The notes below the pieces were generated by a model that worked only from the letters and a program-made list of their open reading frames with translations, was not told the origin of the DNA and did not search any database. Positions 33,660 to 45,292 of a stretch of 64,000 nucleotides of DNA are shown here, piece after piece. Where the stretch lies: contig OV884056.1 in NCBI GenBank assembly GCA_930367215.1, positions 249,329,127-249,393,126 of the forward strand. The letters run 5' to 3'. The position numbers and the translations under genes are program-made. Origin of the DNA: Pollenia angustigena (Eukaryota; Arthropoda; Insecta; Diptera; Polleniidae). Positions within the stretch are counted from its first letter, which is position 1; every line of letters begins with the position of its first letter.

Positions 33660-34335
33660 ATTGTTATTTAAGCAAAAACAAGTAAGAAAGTATAGTCGGT
33701 CAAGCCCGACCATGTGATACCCTACACCAAAGTATTTTAATCATGCTTATGTGTCCATATAAATATAGATTTATCTATGCTTATAAACTTCATAAAAATC
33801 GGTTTGAGAGTTTGTGAGAGGCAGAAATTGCCCCCTGCCTCCCGTTGTGGTCCTATTTTTGAAAAACTGTATAGCTAATGTGTCCATATAGATATGGATC
33901 TATCTATGTTTTAAATTTCATTGAAATCGGTTTGATAGTTTCTGAGAGGAAGAAATTTTCCCCTATCTTCCCTTGTAGTCCTACGATTTGGCCAATTTTC
34001 AATAGGCTCGGTCCTTGTGCCAATTAGAACCTATAACCCAAATTTCATCAAATTATCTCCAAAATTGCGACCTGTACTTTGCGCACAAGGTTACATGGAC
34101 AGCCAGCCAGCCAGCCGGACGGACATCGTTAGTTCGATTCAGAAAGTGATTCTAAGACGATCGGTATACTTTAAGGTGGGTCTAGGACCAATATTTTAAG
34201 GCGCTACCCACATCAGCACAAATGCATAATACCCTCTCCACTATTGTAGTGTGGGTATAAATATGTTTTTGTCCTTATTATACCCACACCAGTCGGGCTT
34301 GACCGACTATACTTTCTTACTTGTTGTTATTTAAA
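33660..34335 (+). repeat. Interspersed fly repeat B with an inverted end, in a direct repeat
   Basis: CAAGTAAGAAAGTATAGTCG starts at 33679 and GTAGTGTGGGTATAA ends at 34260. Twenty bases on, the repeat's own 5' end recurs inverted (CCCACACCAGTCGGGCTTGA to CTTTCTTACTTG, 34279-34323). Outside lie TTGTTATTTAAGCAAAAA (33661) and TTGTTATTTAAATAAAAA (34324), an 11-bp direct repeat consistent with a target duplication. It inserted just behind the Transib fossil. Confidence 0.7.
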
Positions 34336-34909
34336 TAAAAAAAGAAAAAAAATTTTAAAATTTACACTTCTTTATTTTTTTAATCTAAAAAGTTTTCTAG
34401 TGGAACTGGTTCCAGTTGAACCTGTTGTAGAGTTGATAATGTAGAAACCTATTCACAAAATGATCATAGGTATTATTACATGCCTATAAATTTTTTTAAA
34501 GGTATAGTGGCATATACGAGGCGAATGTATATGCATATAAAGGTAATATGAATACGAATTTCTCCAGAAATATATAAAAATGTTTAAAGAAAACATTAAC
34601 TGATGCTTGTAGAAGCAATTTATAGTTAGTTTGACGTTTTTACTCACATATGCCCTATTCCAAATCAAATTTTTCAAACAAAAAAAAAAAAAAAAAAATT
34701 ATTTGAGTAAAAAATTCTAATAATTCAGCACACCGACTTTTATACATTTAGAACAGTAATGTTTTCTAATATGTCCATTATTTGCTAGAAAATTCTGAGC
34801 AATATCGAATGGTAAATTATATTGCCTTAATTGAACAAAAAAAAAATTTAAAGCCGTTATCCGAGATTGGGAATTTGGGTATTTGTTTATCAATAATGGG
34901 GATGTTTTC
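34336..34909. other. No gene seen
   Basis: AT-rich, with an A-run at 34679-34698. Frames of 66-74 codons show no motif. Confidence 0.4.
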
Positions 34910-35156
34910 CAGTCCACTGTTTTAAGAACTTTTTAATCTACATAACTGCCAAAATTTATTATGATAGCTTTATTCATGTTAGATTTATAGAATGTCAAAC
35001 ATTAAAATTATTAAAATATTGTGTAAATGAATAAAAGGGCTTTCAATATGAGTAAAAAATAATATTTTTAAGGTTTGACATTCTATAAATCTGACATGAA
35101 CAAAGATATGCTAACGGCAGTTATGTAGATTAAAAAGTTCTAAAAACAGTGGGCTG
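34910..35156. mobile_element. Foldback MITE (247 bp)
   Basis: Arms of about 90 bp: CAGTCCACTGTTTTAAGAAC then TTTTTAATCTACATAACTGC and ATAGAATGTCAAAC, against the reverse complement ending AAACAGTGGGCTG. The loop is about 60 bp. No clear target duplication was found. Confidence 0.7.
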
Positions 35157-35216
35157 AAAAAATCCCACTTTTTTAATAAAAAAACAGTGGGCTGAAAAAA
35201 TCCCACTTTTTTAAAA
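35142..35216. repeat. Two-copy tandem duplication, period 38 bp
   Basis: AACAGTGGGCTGAAAAAATC then CCACTTTTTTAA occurs twice. The first copy overlaps the right end of the foldback MITE, so the duplication came after that insertion or arose with it. Confidence 0.85.
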
Positions 35217-35399
35217 AATACCATAGTTCTCAATCTCAATCATTAGCATTTTCATACTAAATGCTAAAAAACATCAAAAGCTAAACTTTGACCTTAAATT
35301 TCTCAACAACTACTGAACGGATTTTAACAAAATTAAAACTATAAAAAAGTTCAAGAAGTCTTCTCTCCTGCAAAAAAAAATTGCAAAATTATCTGTATC

Positions 35400-36196
35400 G
35401 GTTCAAAAGTTCAAGATTTTTGGCCGATGAAAAACGATTTTCAGCCACTGTGCGGCCCACAATTGGCTGAAATAAGAGCAAAAACACACCACTGCCTTTA
35501 ATTTTACCCATAAATCACTTTTTATTTTTGTTTTCTGTATATCTGGCGAACGGGAAAACCCAAACTTTCCAAACTAGGTGCAGGCATTTCTGTTATCAAT
35601 GCATGACATTCGGCAGGATTGGTGATGTGGACGTGGCTCTTTCCATACAAAAACCTTATAGATTTCTGTATATCTGGAGCATGTAAAGAGACAAAGTTTC
35701 CAAATAAGGCGCAAGAATTTTATTTATCAATACACAACATCAGAAAAAATAGTGGCGGAGAAGTGGGCTTTGCTCGTCCTGTACAAAGACATTTGAGATT
35801 TTTGTTCAGCTGGAGAACGGCTTAAACCAAAGTTTCCAAATTAGGAACAAGGATCTTGATTATCTTTAGACATCATCTGACAAAATGTGGGCGGGAGTGG
35901 AGAAGTGGGCGTGGAAAAACAGTTTTAAAAAAATTGGCAGGTTTATATAAGTGGCCGTGGCAGTTCCCGTACAAAGACATTATAGATTTCTGTATATCTG
36001 AAAATTGCAAGAGCCAAAGTTTCTCAATAAGGTTTAAGCATATTGGTCATCAATACCCAACATCCGAAAAGATATATGCGGTAGTGGAGAAGTGGGCGTG
36101 GCATAGAACGGTTATAATATGACTTTCTTTTCTTGTCGCGCCATGGTAAAGGGTGTATAAGTTACGGCGTAGCCGAATATAGCACTCTTACTTGTT
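35400..36196 (-). repeat. Repeat A relative with internal 130-190-bp units
   Basis: Units containing TTTCTGTATATCTGG, CAAAGTTTCCAAAT, ATCAATACACAACATC and AGAAGTGGGCGTGGC start near 35531, 35664, 35800 and 35985. The block ends in the inverted repeat-A start (GGCGTAGCCGAATATAGCAC then TCTTACTTG, to 36195). The frames at 35619-36122 are these units and not genes. Confidence 0.65.
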
Positions 36197-37540
36197 TTTT
36201 ATATAAGTGGAAAACATGATTGTGTTGCTAATTACCAGACATGACAAGAAAGTTGAACTTTAATGTGAAGGCTTTGGTTGTCTTGAAAAACTGCGAACGC
36301 CTAAAATTCTACGAATAATCAAGAACATGTTCTCTCTAAACTTTCCGAACAATACGGTAACTTTTTGCTACCTTTGTCAAGTCCAATGTAAAGTGGATTT
36401 AATTTTTTACACGAAATAATTAAATTATATGAAGTATTTAGAAAATATTCTTTTGTTTTAGCTTGTATCGTGTGAGTGCAGGGCGATATTTGCATTAATA
36501 CGTTACTTCAAAACAGGAAAAATATAAGCTGCTGTTGCACAACTGCAACGAGGCACATTTATGCGCCCTCAAACCATTAACCAATACTGACGAAATGCAA
36601 ATGCGCAAAGGCATTCAAAATGGGTGCTTAATTGCCCATAAGAGAAAAATTACAATGACGCACGTGACACACAGAGCAGTTTAAAGAATCAATTTTTTTT
36701 TGTTTTTCTTAAAATTTTCTTTAAAATAAATGACAGTCCTTTTTTAAGCTTTTACATAACATGCAATTATTATACAGTCATGTTAACGATAATAAATTAG
36801 AAATGACAAACTGAATTGCTGACGTATGTCACTATTTGAAAAATTGTTTGTGGATAAGATAGGGAAATATTTGCATACAAAAGGGCTGCCAAAACAAAAA
36901 TATTGGATCGAAATTTTAGTTTTTTTAAGTTGGCCTTAATTTTAATTGGTATTTTTAAATGTATTACAAGAGGGCAGTCCCACAATTAGCCGGCCTGACG
37001 GGCACGTATAAGTAGATGAAAGCAGTGAAAACATTACTTAAAAGTGGCAACCTTCTAGACGTATGATTATAGATTTAAGGCTGCACGTTGTTAATTTTTC
37101 TTTTTTCCATCAAAAGTAAACATAATAGCGGAGTTCAGTGTTTGGCGCACATGCAAAAAAGCAAATACAAAATATCGAATACTGAATTCCGCTAATACTT
37201 TCATTTAAAAGATCTTAGTGCAAACAAGATCGAGATTATTTTCGGAGGGAGTCGGCGTTTTACTTACGACTAAAAAATATTAGGTGGCAAAGTAAAAAGG
37301 AGGCCGTACGAGCTCCCAAGACGAACACCGGAGTGTTCGTTTTCGTTATCTCAACGCACTACACAGTTTCTTCACTGTACGTCCAACGAAACTATCGGCA
37401 GCACTTTTGACCATCTGCACGAAGAAGATAAAACTCAACCTAGCATCTTGGTCCACGACTAACAAATTCCGACAGTGAAATACCCAAAAATTTGGGATGT
37501 CGCTTTTGATAGCCTCTTTACCTCCTAAGCACACGCCACT
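36197..37540. other. No gene seen
   Basis: I see no motif in any frame. Sequence from about 37240 is less AT-rich and leads into the Jockey-like fragment. The 90-codon minus frame at 37346-37618 is antisense to it. Confidence 0.4.
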
Positions 37541-37544
37541 ACAA

Positions 37545-38775
37545 TCACTCACAAATTGCGAAATAGGAACAAGGAGCTCAAGGATATAGCCGGCTGCATT
37601 TGGGATATGGATAAACAAACCTTACTTAATTCTTTAAAGGCGATTGGGTGGTCAGTGGTTAATTATTATGCTCCACTGCAGTCACCTCCGCTGAGTGATA
37701 CCCGGTGGAGGAATATTTTAAGCTGTCAAAACGCAGCTTTAAGGATCGTCACAGACTAATAACCTCTGAACAGCATCAGTTGAAAACCCCGTTCCTTCTG
37801 GGATGTGATCGAAAAATTCATCCAAACTTCGGTAGCACACAGTTAAAGGCTCAACCGAGGCATGTCACACTGAACCTACGTATATACGAGGAGAGCCTTC
37901 AGAGGTATGTAGTGTGTGTCCCAAAATTTTTAGGCTCTAGCATTATAATTTCAAAGTTTTTTGAGATTTTTTTCAGATTTTTCGGAAGACGTTAAGGGTC
38001 GCTCAAGTCGAGTTTTTGCCAAAAATTGGGTTTGCCGTTCTTTTTTTTGAGTTTTCTTGATAACTTTGTCAAAAAGCACGATTTACTTTATTTTAAAGAA
38101 GATATTTTAAAAGATAAATGTCCAAGCTTTATTTTTTGTGCAGAAACTACAAGTTTTTGCAACGAATTTGCTCATTTTTGCACCCTACATTACAATTTTT
38201 CGTAATTTTTCCATAAATTTTGTAAATAACGCTTTATAACTTTTAAAATTTTTAATGAAAAGTAAATTAACTAAAAGCACAGGTTGAAAGATCAATTAAT
38301 TCTAAATAATTATTCCGGTTCTTAGATTTTTACCAAGCTTATGATATTATTACTCATTCCCAACAAACAAATAAAAATCAAACGTTTTGCTTTTGCTTTC
38401 TTATATCGTAGTCGTAGCGTACGAATTTCTCGGTAGCAGGTTACCGTATGAACATCGTACTAGGAGGTAACGCCTAGGTTATGGAATAAGTCTGCTACTT
38501 AAAACAAGAGTCGTGATGGCACATTTAAGATCTGGATGGAGATACAGACTTAATGCTTTCTGGTCCAGCATGGACCCTGTTTTACCCAACTTATGCCCAG
38601 CATGTGGTCAGGGTCCTAATGACACCCCTATAAGTTAAATTGTCCAGTCCGCTCTTCTCTGCAATGTGCAAGAAGTCTTGGGACCCACCCTGTGGAAGTG
38701 GCTTAATTTCTTGGGCATGATCTGGTAGAACCCCCCGACTAAAGTTTGTACATACATTGCTTAAACTGTAAAAAC
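37545..38775 (+). pseudogene. Jockey-like non-LTR retrotransposon fragment, interrupted
   Basis: This is the 3' part of a LINE ORF2 in two blocks. Block 1 (about 37690-37910) reads LSDTRWRNILSCQNAALRIV, then after a shift TPFLLGCDRKIHPN and PRHVTLNLRIYEE. It corresponds to the region after the reverse-transcriptase domain in Jockey-clade elements (consensus W-x-x-LQ-x-x-QNAALR, then FLL-x-C-x-x-x-HPN and PPRH). Block 2 (about 38505-38740) reads RVVMAHLRSGW, DPVLPNLCPACGQGPNDTP and HPVEVA-x-FLG. It corresponds to the family's C-terminal LAQLRSG, CPAC-x-x-x-P-x-DT and W-x-x-P-x-x-x-A-x-FLGL. Some 570 bp of unrelated AT-rich sequence (37915-38480) separates the blocks. An ACAACAACAAC tail follows at 38772. 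No catalytic domain remains. Confidence 0.75.
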
Positions 38776-38819
38776 AACAACAACTAATTTGGGTGTTCAC
38801 GTAGGAAAAGGTTAAGAAA

Positions 38820-39215
38820 ATCTAAGAAAGGGATTCAATGATCGACGACAGAAGGTGCTTGCGCTAGCTGAATGTATAGGCATTTCAAAAAGTGCTATAC
38901 ATCGCATATTGACCAAAAATTTAGAGATGAGAAAGCTGCGCACATGATGGCTGACGCGATTGCTCATTTATTAAGACAATGCACTAGTTTACACATGTAT
39001 TATTGCGATGGGCAAAATCAATCCGCCAGATTTAGCTCCGGCGGATCATTGTCTATTTCCAATTTTGAACTAATGGCTCCGTAAAAGGTTTGCCTACAAT
39101 CCAGATGGGGAGTTTGAGGTTTAATGACTAATTTAAGGAGCTAGACATTTATTACCATAACCGTATCGAAGCAATTAATTATCTATAAGAAAAGATTATT
39201 GAGCAATAAATATAA
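38820..39215 (+). pseudogene. mariner transposase relic with large internal deletion
   Basis: The plus strand gives RRKVLALAECIGISKSAIHR then ILTKNLEMRKL, the second helix-turn-helix of mariner transposases. About 150 codons are then missing, and the reading resumes at DNAPVHT (second catalytic Asp). A shorter deletion leads to PPDLAPADHCLFP (third Asp, SPDLAP-x-DY-x-LFP in relatives), and the C-terminal block breaks down with stops. The first catalytic Asp region is wholly absent. It directly follows the Jockey-like fragment in the same orientation. The terminal inverted repeats were not identified. Confidence 0.75.
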
Positions 39216-40639
39216 TTGTTTCCAAATTTGTAGGGTTGAAATTTTTCTGTTAAATATCAAACTGCTTCATAGCTTGGTCCGTGATCGTTTCAAAACATTT
39301 TCTAATAGAATCTGATACAAATCACAAAATATTTTGGCAAGCCAAAATAAACTTTTTAAAACAGAAAGGTTTTAATGAGTGTCGGGACCTTTATTATTTT
39401 TAAAAGTTTAATAGATAAATTTGAAAAAGAAGATTAAGAAAAAATTTATAAAAGTATGGCAACCCTATAACCGTCTATATGTATGTTTGTTAAAAAATAA
39501 CAGTAAAATTGTTTCTATATTTTAGGTTTCAATCAATCTAAAAATTTGTTAACATTTTTACCCTTTTTTTCAAACATTCCAAAATTTTTCTTGTGTATCA
39601 CAATTTGCCTAAAATGTTTAATATTCAATATAACAGTAAAAGCTTTTAAATTGTCGAAAACATTAATCTTATTTTTTGTTCGTATATTTTTTCACTCCCT
39701 CCATTTACAAAAAAAAAAAAAAATCACAAAATGATTTACGCCAACATTAACGTACATTTTTTCAATCTCTACATATTTTAAATATTTTTTTATGCGTTTT
39801 TCACTTTTGTCCATTCCAAAAAAAAGGCGAAATACATGCGACTATTTTTAAAGGTATCGCTGTAGAATTTGAGTTATGGTCGCTTATATTTTTTTATTTT
39901 CGCTTCAAACCTTTCAATACAACCTACAAATACTTTTAAATGCTAAAAAAATACATAAAATATTGCAAATAAATTTGTTACAAATATTTGACCCGCCTGT
40001 GTGGAGTGACAAAAAAAGTGTAAGTAAAATAATTTGAAAAACTGTTTGCTAGGAAAATGTAAAAAAAAGGCTGGAGGTGTAAAATGTGGGTTCTTTAAGG
40101 AAAATATAACTAAAGTAAAAAATGTTGCAACAAATGTCTCGTTGATATTTTGGGAATAATTGATGAATATCAATTATACCAGTGTGGTCAACTTTTGGCA
40201 AAATCCGAATCATTTACATTGCTAAAGTAGACTCTGCAAAACAAAAAAAAATATTAAATTAGTAAAAACTGGTTTAATCTGCAAAAGGGGAACAATATTA
40301 TGTACAAAGAAAAATATAATGAACAATAAGTCAAAATTGCTTTAAGTCTCTTTAAGAATTAAAAGATACAGAATTAAAAGAAAAATGCCAACGTCTTAAA
40401 AAACTTAACACATTTCTGATTAAATCGCTATGAACAAATGAAGTTCTAATTAAATCCGAATTGAATTTTTAAGTCAGATAATGGGACTAAAAACATAGAA
40501 AGAGAAGCAACATCAAATTTAAAAAAATTTTTAAAATCAAAAATGTTACAACAGAAAATCGCCTTGTTTAGAAAATAATTAATAAAATCACACAAAGGAT
40601 TAAGATGGATTAAGGGCCGTTTTCAGAACTTACCGATAG
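39216..40639. other. No gene seen
   Basis: Highly AT-rich, with frames of 60-76 codons made of Phe/Lys/Asn runs. No inverted repeats or duplications stood out. Confidence 0.4.
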
Positions 40640-41331
40640 CTAAAGGTAGTATTTTACTTTTATTTTATTTATGTTGTTGGACATCAGCCAGGTTTCGCTT
40701 CCGTAAAGAAGAGTATACTTTACACAAGCGTTAAATATTCTTATTTTTGTATTTTGGGAGATCTGCGGAGACCGCCACGTTTTGTTAAGACGTCCAAAGG
40801 CAGCTCTAGGTTTTTTTAGCCCGTTTGATACATCTTCGTCGAAACCCCCATCGACCGACATCATGGAACCCAGATAACAAAAAGATTTCACATATTCAAT
40901 TTTCTGATTTTGTATTTTAATATGTTTGTTGGAAGTGTTATTTATTTGCATTGCACTTGTTTTTGCAATATTAATTTCCAAACCTGCGCGGCTTGCTAGT
41001 TCAACTTGGTCATTGACTTTACTTTGCATGCTATTAAAGTTGTGTGAAATGAGACATATGTCATCAGCAAAATCTAGATCTTTAAGGTGTTTGTTGAAGG
41101 TCCATACAATTCCTCTTGTTTTTGTGGTTAGTTTTTCCATTATTTCATCTAGTACAACGGCAAAAAGCAACGGCGTAAAGGGTTCACTAGTTCTTCCATT
41201 GTGTCTGACGTAGAGTGAAGTATTATTGTACATTGTCTTTATCATATTTATTATTTTTGTAGGTACTCCTTTAGCTCTAAGTGCTTCCCATATTGCACTA
41301 CGCCTTATTGAGTCGAAGGCTTTTTTAAAAC
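40640..41331 (-). pseudogene. Non-LTR reverse transcriptase fragment
   Basis: The minus strand from about 41331 reads HRFKKAFDSIRRSAIWEALR (RT motif A, normally F-x-DF-KKAFDS). A 201-codon open frame then contains VRHNGRTSEPF, DLDFADDICLIS (catalytic FADD, 41060-41071), AGLEINIAKT, FCYLGSMMSVDGG and KIRIFNACVKYTLLYGSETW. Between SEPF and TPLLFAVVLDEIM, relatives carry a V-x-x-GVRQGC-x-LSP stretch. It is missing here, so RT motif B is deleted without breaking the frame. The Asp of motif A has been retained (AFDS). The group is an APE-endonuclease LINE; the exact clade is not certain. The endonuclease fragment at 63075-63500 could be from a related element. The 5' and 3' ends are truncated. Confidence 0.85.
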
Positions 41332-41786
41332 GATGAAAAACGGGTCTAAATCATTGTAAATAATTTATGTTCTAAAAATGTTAAAAGATCGTAAAAAGTG
41401 GTGCCAAATTACGGCATTCGATACCGATTGAAATTTCCATTTAAATTGTATTGTAATTTCGTTCGAAATCGAATGTCGTAATTTGCCTTCAGATTAATAG
41501 TTGTTCGATCTGGCGAATACGGTAAAACCGAGCAAGCAAACATGGCAGAAACGTTATTGGTTTAATGTTGTAGCTTGCTTATTTGTTAACACGCGAGAAA
41601 TCAAAATCATATTCCCGGGATACCGGGATTCGCGCCCAAAATTTATTATTTATCTAATATATAAATCGTTAAGGGCAAGACAATTACGAACACTTTCCTC
41701 CTCTATTTGTCAAGCGATTTGAACAAAAGTTTTCTGTTTGAAATTTATTTACTTACAAAAGTTCACAATAGATATTTTATTAAGAT
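41332..41786. other. Short inverted pair; otherwise no gene seen
   Basis: GGTGCCAAATTACGGCATTC at 41400 and GAATGTCGTAATTTGCC to about 41488 form a roughly 90-bp foldback. Its ends resemble those of the next element (GGGGCCAAATTATGACAGTC). The 73-codon frame at 41501 has no motif. Confidence 0.5.
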
Positions 41787-42023
41787 CTGGGGCCAAATTA
41801 TGACAGTCGTGATCGAATACTTTTTCGATTCGAAAGCAATTTTATTTCAGTCAATACTGAACGAATCGTAATTATTATTTCAGTGCTGTGAAAACACAAA
41901 TAAATGCTTTACAACACTAAACAAATAATTTCGATCCGTTCAGTATGGACAGAAATAATTAGAAATAAAATGGCTTTCAAAGCCAAAAAGTATTCGATCA
42001 CGACTGCCATAATTTGCCCCCTG
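41787..42023. mobile_element. CTGGGGCC MITE family, copy 1 (237 bp)
   Basis: Left CTGGGGCCAAATTATGACAG then TCGTGATCGAATAC, against an inverted right end CAGGGGGCAAATTATGGCAG. Arms continue as TTTCAGTCAATACTGAACGA and its inverse. Relatives lie at 55066-55311 and 62469-62710. No target duplication could be fixed. Confidence 0.8.
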
Positions 42024-42461
42024 AGGGGTTAAAAAAGTGTAAAAATTGTTAAATTCGGTTATCTTATATCTCCAAAACTAAAATCGATACTAAAAAAATT
42101 AAATGCTTATCGTTGTTTATCAGAAAAAACACGTGTCCGCGTGTTTAATACTTTTTTGAAGTTCGGCCCTTTTATGGAGTGATCTGGTTTAAGCTCGATT
42201 TTGGAAGTTCATTGTCAAACAAATAAACATAGAAATAAAAATTAAACCAAATTCGTAACTGATCTTAAAAAAAAATACAAAAATTAATTTGGCGCTTTTT
42301 TCGAAATTCTAAACGTTCGAATTTCGAAAACAGTTTTCTCCATTCAATGACATACATATACGTACATACTAAAGACCTGCATTAATGATTCATGCATAGC
42401 AAAGCAATAAAAAATCATCATCTAAAAAAAAAAAATATTTTGTGTATCTGCCTCTTTAGCA

Positions 42462-42817
42462 TACCCTGCAAATAATATTGGACTACTTGATCCATTTTGA
42501 ACGAATGGACTTCTCCCTGGTATGGACCAATGTAATGCAAGCATGGACCATGTCTTTGTTAAAAAGAGTGTGTAGTGAAACGACATGTTATCGTTTTTTA
42601 ACGACATGTTTTCGTTTCTAAACGATTTCAAAGCTAAACCTCTGAAGTATACCATGGAGTAGTTTGCAAAGCTGGGTTATATGGTCATGCTCTGGGACAT
42701 CGTAATGTTAAAAAGACCATGTTTTTCCATACATTGGGGTTGCCTTTGGACTAGTCCTAGTCCCTTATGGGCTACGTTTTACATGCGTTTATAACTAGGC
42801 GCATTATTTGCAGGGTA
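42462..42817. mobile_element. MITE (352 bp) with CCCTGCAAATAAT ends, TA-flanked
   Basis: CCCTGCAAATAAT at 42464 and ATTATTTGCAGGG to 42815 are perfect, with TA at 42462-42463 and 42816-42817. Subterminal GGACTA...AGTCC, GGACCATG and CATGGTC words are scattered in both orientations. Tc1/mariner-type mobilisation is likely. Confidence 0.8.
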
Positions 42818-42849
42818 CACACAAAACCAATTCATTTACAACAATTAAC

Positions 42850-42920
42850 AATTCATTCATTCATTCATACAGTTCATTCCTTCTTTCATACAAATCATTC
42901 ATTCATTCAAATTCATAATG
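42850..42920. repeat. (ATTC)n-rich microsatellite
   Basis: Imperfect ATTCATTCATTC runs; the 80-codon frame across it is low complexity. Confidence 0.8.
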
Positions 42921-43014
42921 GAATGAATGCATATATTTCTCCTTTAATGGCATTCATGCAGGTCTCTAGTACATACATATTAAATAATGCGCTCCCACTT
43001 CAAAATTGAAATGT

Positions 43015-43280
43015 TTAATACCTTCAATTTGGGGGAACAAGTTTATTTATTTTACTTTTCCGTGGTACATGTGGCATGTAGCATAATTCAATTGGTGGCT
43101 GATTGCACCGCTTCTAGTAAATTTTCCAGAAATTCGTTTTATATATCACCAAATTTCGTGAACATAGAACACGAACCTTTTTTATAAACCTTTTGTGACA
43201 AAACAGTTTTGAATTACACGTGAGTAAAAAAGTTAACAAGTCAGATGTTAAAGCATGTCGTGAATGGTGTGTTATAAAAT
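43015..43280. repeat. Partial copy of the 28042-29184 element (right part)
   Basis: TATAAACCTTTTGTGACAAA, ACAGTTTTGAATTACACGTG and AACAAGTCAGATGTTAAAGC then ATGTCGTG align in order with 29083-29180. The left end is not visible nearby. Confidence 0.6.
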
Positions 43281-44299
43281 TTTTCCTTTGAGATTATAAA
43301 AAACATTCGCTAATTAGGCTGGCTATTTGTGCTTAGAGAAAAAGGCATGACTTTATACTTTGTAGGCTTAAGGTGAAGAGATTATTCGCTTGCAAAAACT
43401 CATGGTCCTGTCTGTTCCTTCAAGCAAAACAGTCATAACACAATTCATATTGTTATTATTTTTCCTTTTATTTTAAATTAGTATGCACTCTTTTTCAAAA
43501 TTTGCAAAACATCTTCATAAAATGTAAATTAAAGTAATTTTCGTAAATATAATTACAAATCCAATACTTAAAAATTAGCAAATGAAAATAATTTTGCTTG
43601 TTCCGTTGCATGCGAATATTGTGAGGGATGGATGGATGACTCAAAAAACAAATTAAAACAAAGTTTGCAATAAAAAAACCTTAAAATTTTCAAACTAATA
43701 AAAAAATAACTGCAAAATAAAAAAAAGCAAGAAAAAAACAAACTAAAAACAGTCATAAACAAATGTTAATTTTTATAATGAGTTATAAAGTCATGAAGTC
43801 ATTATTTAAAATTGGCTTTACTTAAGACATTTTATTGCAATAAATAAAACGCAAAACAAAGTCGCGGCTTCAAGTGATTTGAACAGCAAGAAAACTGAAC
43901 TATAACAATTTGTGGCACATTTATACCCTCTACAAATCGTATACGAATACCCGCTTTCAAATTGTGCCAGAGAAAAACACGTAGAAATATAAACATTTGT
44001 TTTTTTTATGATGGTTCCTACACGTAAATCCGAGTACAGGTACGTGCAGTACATGTCCATGGAATAAAAGAAACAACACACTTTTATTTCTATTTTTTTA
44101 ATATGTACTCGTGTAAATATTTGCCTGAAAACCTCAAACTTTAGTAGATACATAAATACTTGTGGAAATGTGCTTGGATGTGGCATGGACTCAAGTATAC
44201 ACTTGGGTGTAATAACAAGTACACTAAAGGGAAAACCCTTGCCAATGCAAAAAATGTTCTATTGGGCATATTTTGCTATTGCAAAAAAAAAAAAAAAAT
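43281..44299. other. No gene seen
   Basis: The 122-codon minus frame at 43818-44186 is Phe/Cys/Tyr-rich with no recognisable domain. A 17-A run lies at 44284-44300. I see no support for a gene. Confidence 0.4.
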
Positions 44300-44687
44300 A
44301 AAGAAAATATTTATGCTTAAAGTTTAACAACAACTGAAATAGGAAAGCTTTTTGCTGTTTAAGTTTTCTAACCGGAAGTTTGAAGGTTCAAATTCTGTAC
44401 TTTTAAGGTAGAGAACAAATTAGAAAGATACATTTTTGCTAAAAGTTGTACTTCAGATAAAAAAAGATCTTTGCTGGTCTCATTAGACTGGTTTGCAGTG
44501 TTAAAGCTTCCCATTCTAAAGTTTGAAGCTTGTACTTTTTAGGCTTAGAAAACATTCAAGAGAATATTTTTGTTAAAAGTTTCACTACAGACAAAATAGA
44601 AATTTTCTAGCCTGAAATTTTAAGGTTAAATTTTTTTTTTAAAAGCTTCACTACCGACAAAATAGAAAAAGCTTTTTTGTGCTAAAG

Positions 44688-45283
44688 TTTTCAAGCAGGG
44701 CTGTCAGACTTGGGAATTTATCCCCAAAGTTGGGGATTTTATGCGAGCAAAAAGGACAAAGAAAGTCATTTGGGGATTGGGGATTTTTTTTGGGGACTTA
44801 AAACAAAAATTCGGGGATTTTTTGGGGATTTTACACTCTTTTAATATATTTTTCCTTTTATTATTTATGCTTATTTTTCTTTGTCTCTTATTAAAAATAT
44901 GAAAAAAGTAGCAAAACCTTTATCTTACTCCTATCAACAACTTATACGGTGTAAAAGGTCCTTATTAAGATTATCATTTTAGTTAAAAGGTAGTGTTAAA
45001 GGTACTTTATAAATTTATGTTATTTTTCCTTCAGGGTACAAACAAAATAAAATAATTTTTTTTACAAAAAATTTTTATTTGGGGATTTTTGGGGATTTCT
45101 AATTAAAATTTTTCTTACTATTTTTACTTTTTAAAATAAAAAAATTTTAAATTTGGTCAGAAAAAAAACAAACAGAAAAATATTTACTTATTAAGGTTTT
45201 TTTTCTTAATTTGGGGATTTTTGGGTATATTTTTAATTTTTTGGGGACAAGGAAAAAGAGTACCTGGCAGCCCTGTTTTCAAG
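44688..45283. mobile_element. hAT-type element (580 bp), perfect TSD TTTTCAAG
   Basis: Ends are CAGGGCTGTCAGACTTGGGG (44696) and CTGGCAGCCCTG (to 45275), flanked exactly by TTTTCAAG (44688-44695 and 45276-45283). The interior is rich in TTGGGGATTTTTGGGGATTT and has no coding capacity. The tandem array continues on both sides. Confidence 0.9.
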
Positions 45284-45292
45284 CCTGAAGTT

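Noticed and set aside
37346..37618. 90-codon minus-strand open frame
   Set aside because: It overlaps the start of the plus-strand Jockey-like fragment and shows no motif of its own.
43818..44186. 122-codon minus-strand open frame
   Set aside because: No recognisable domain, biased Phe/Cys/Tyr composition, AT-rich surroundings and no splice or initiation context that singles it out.
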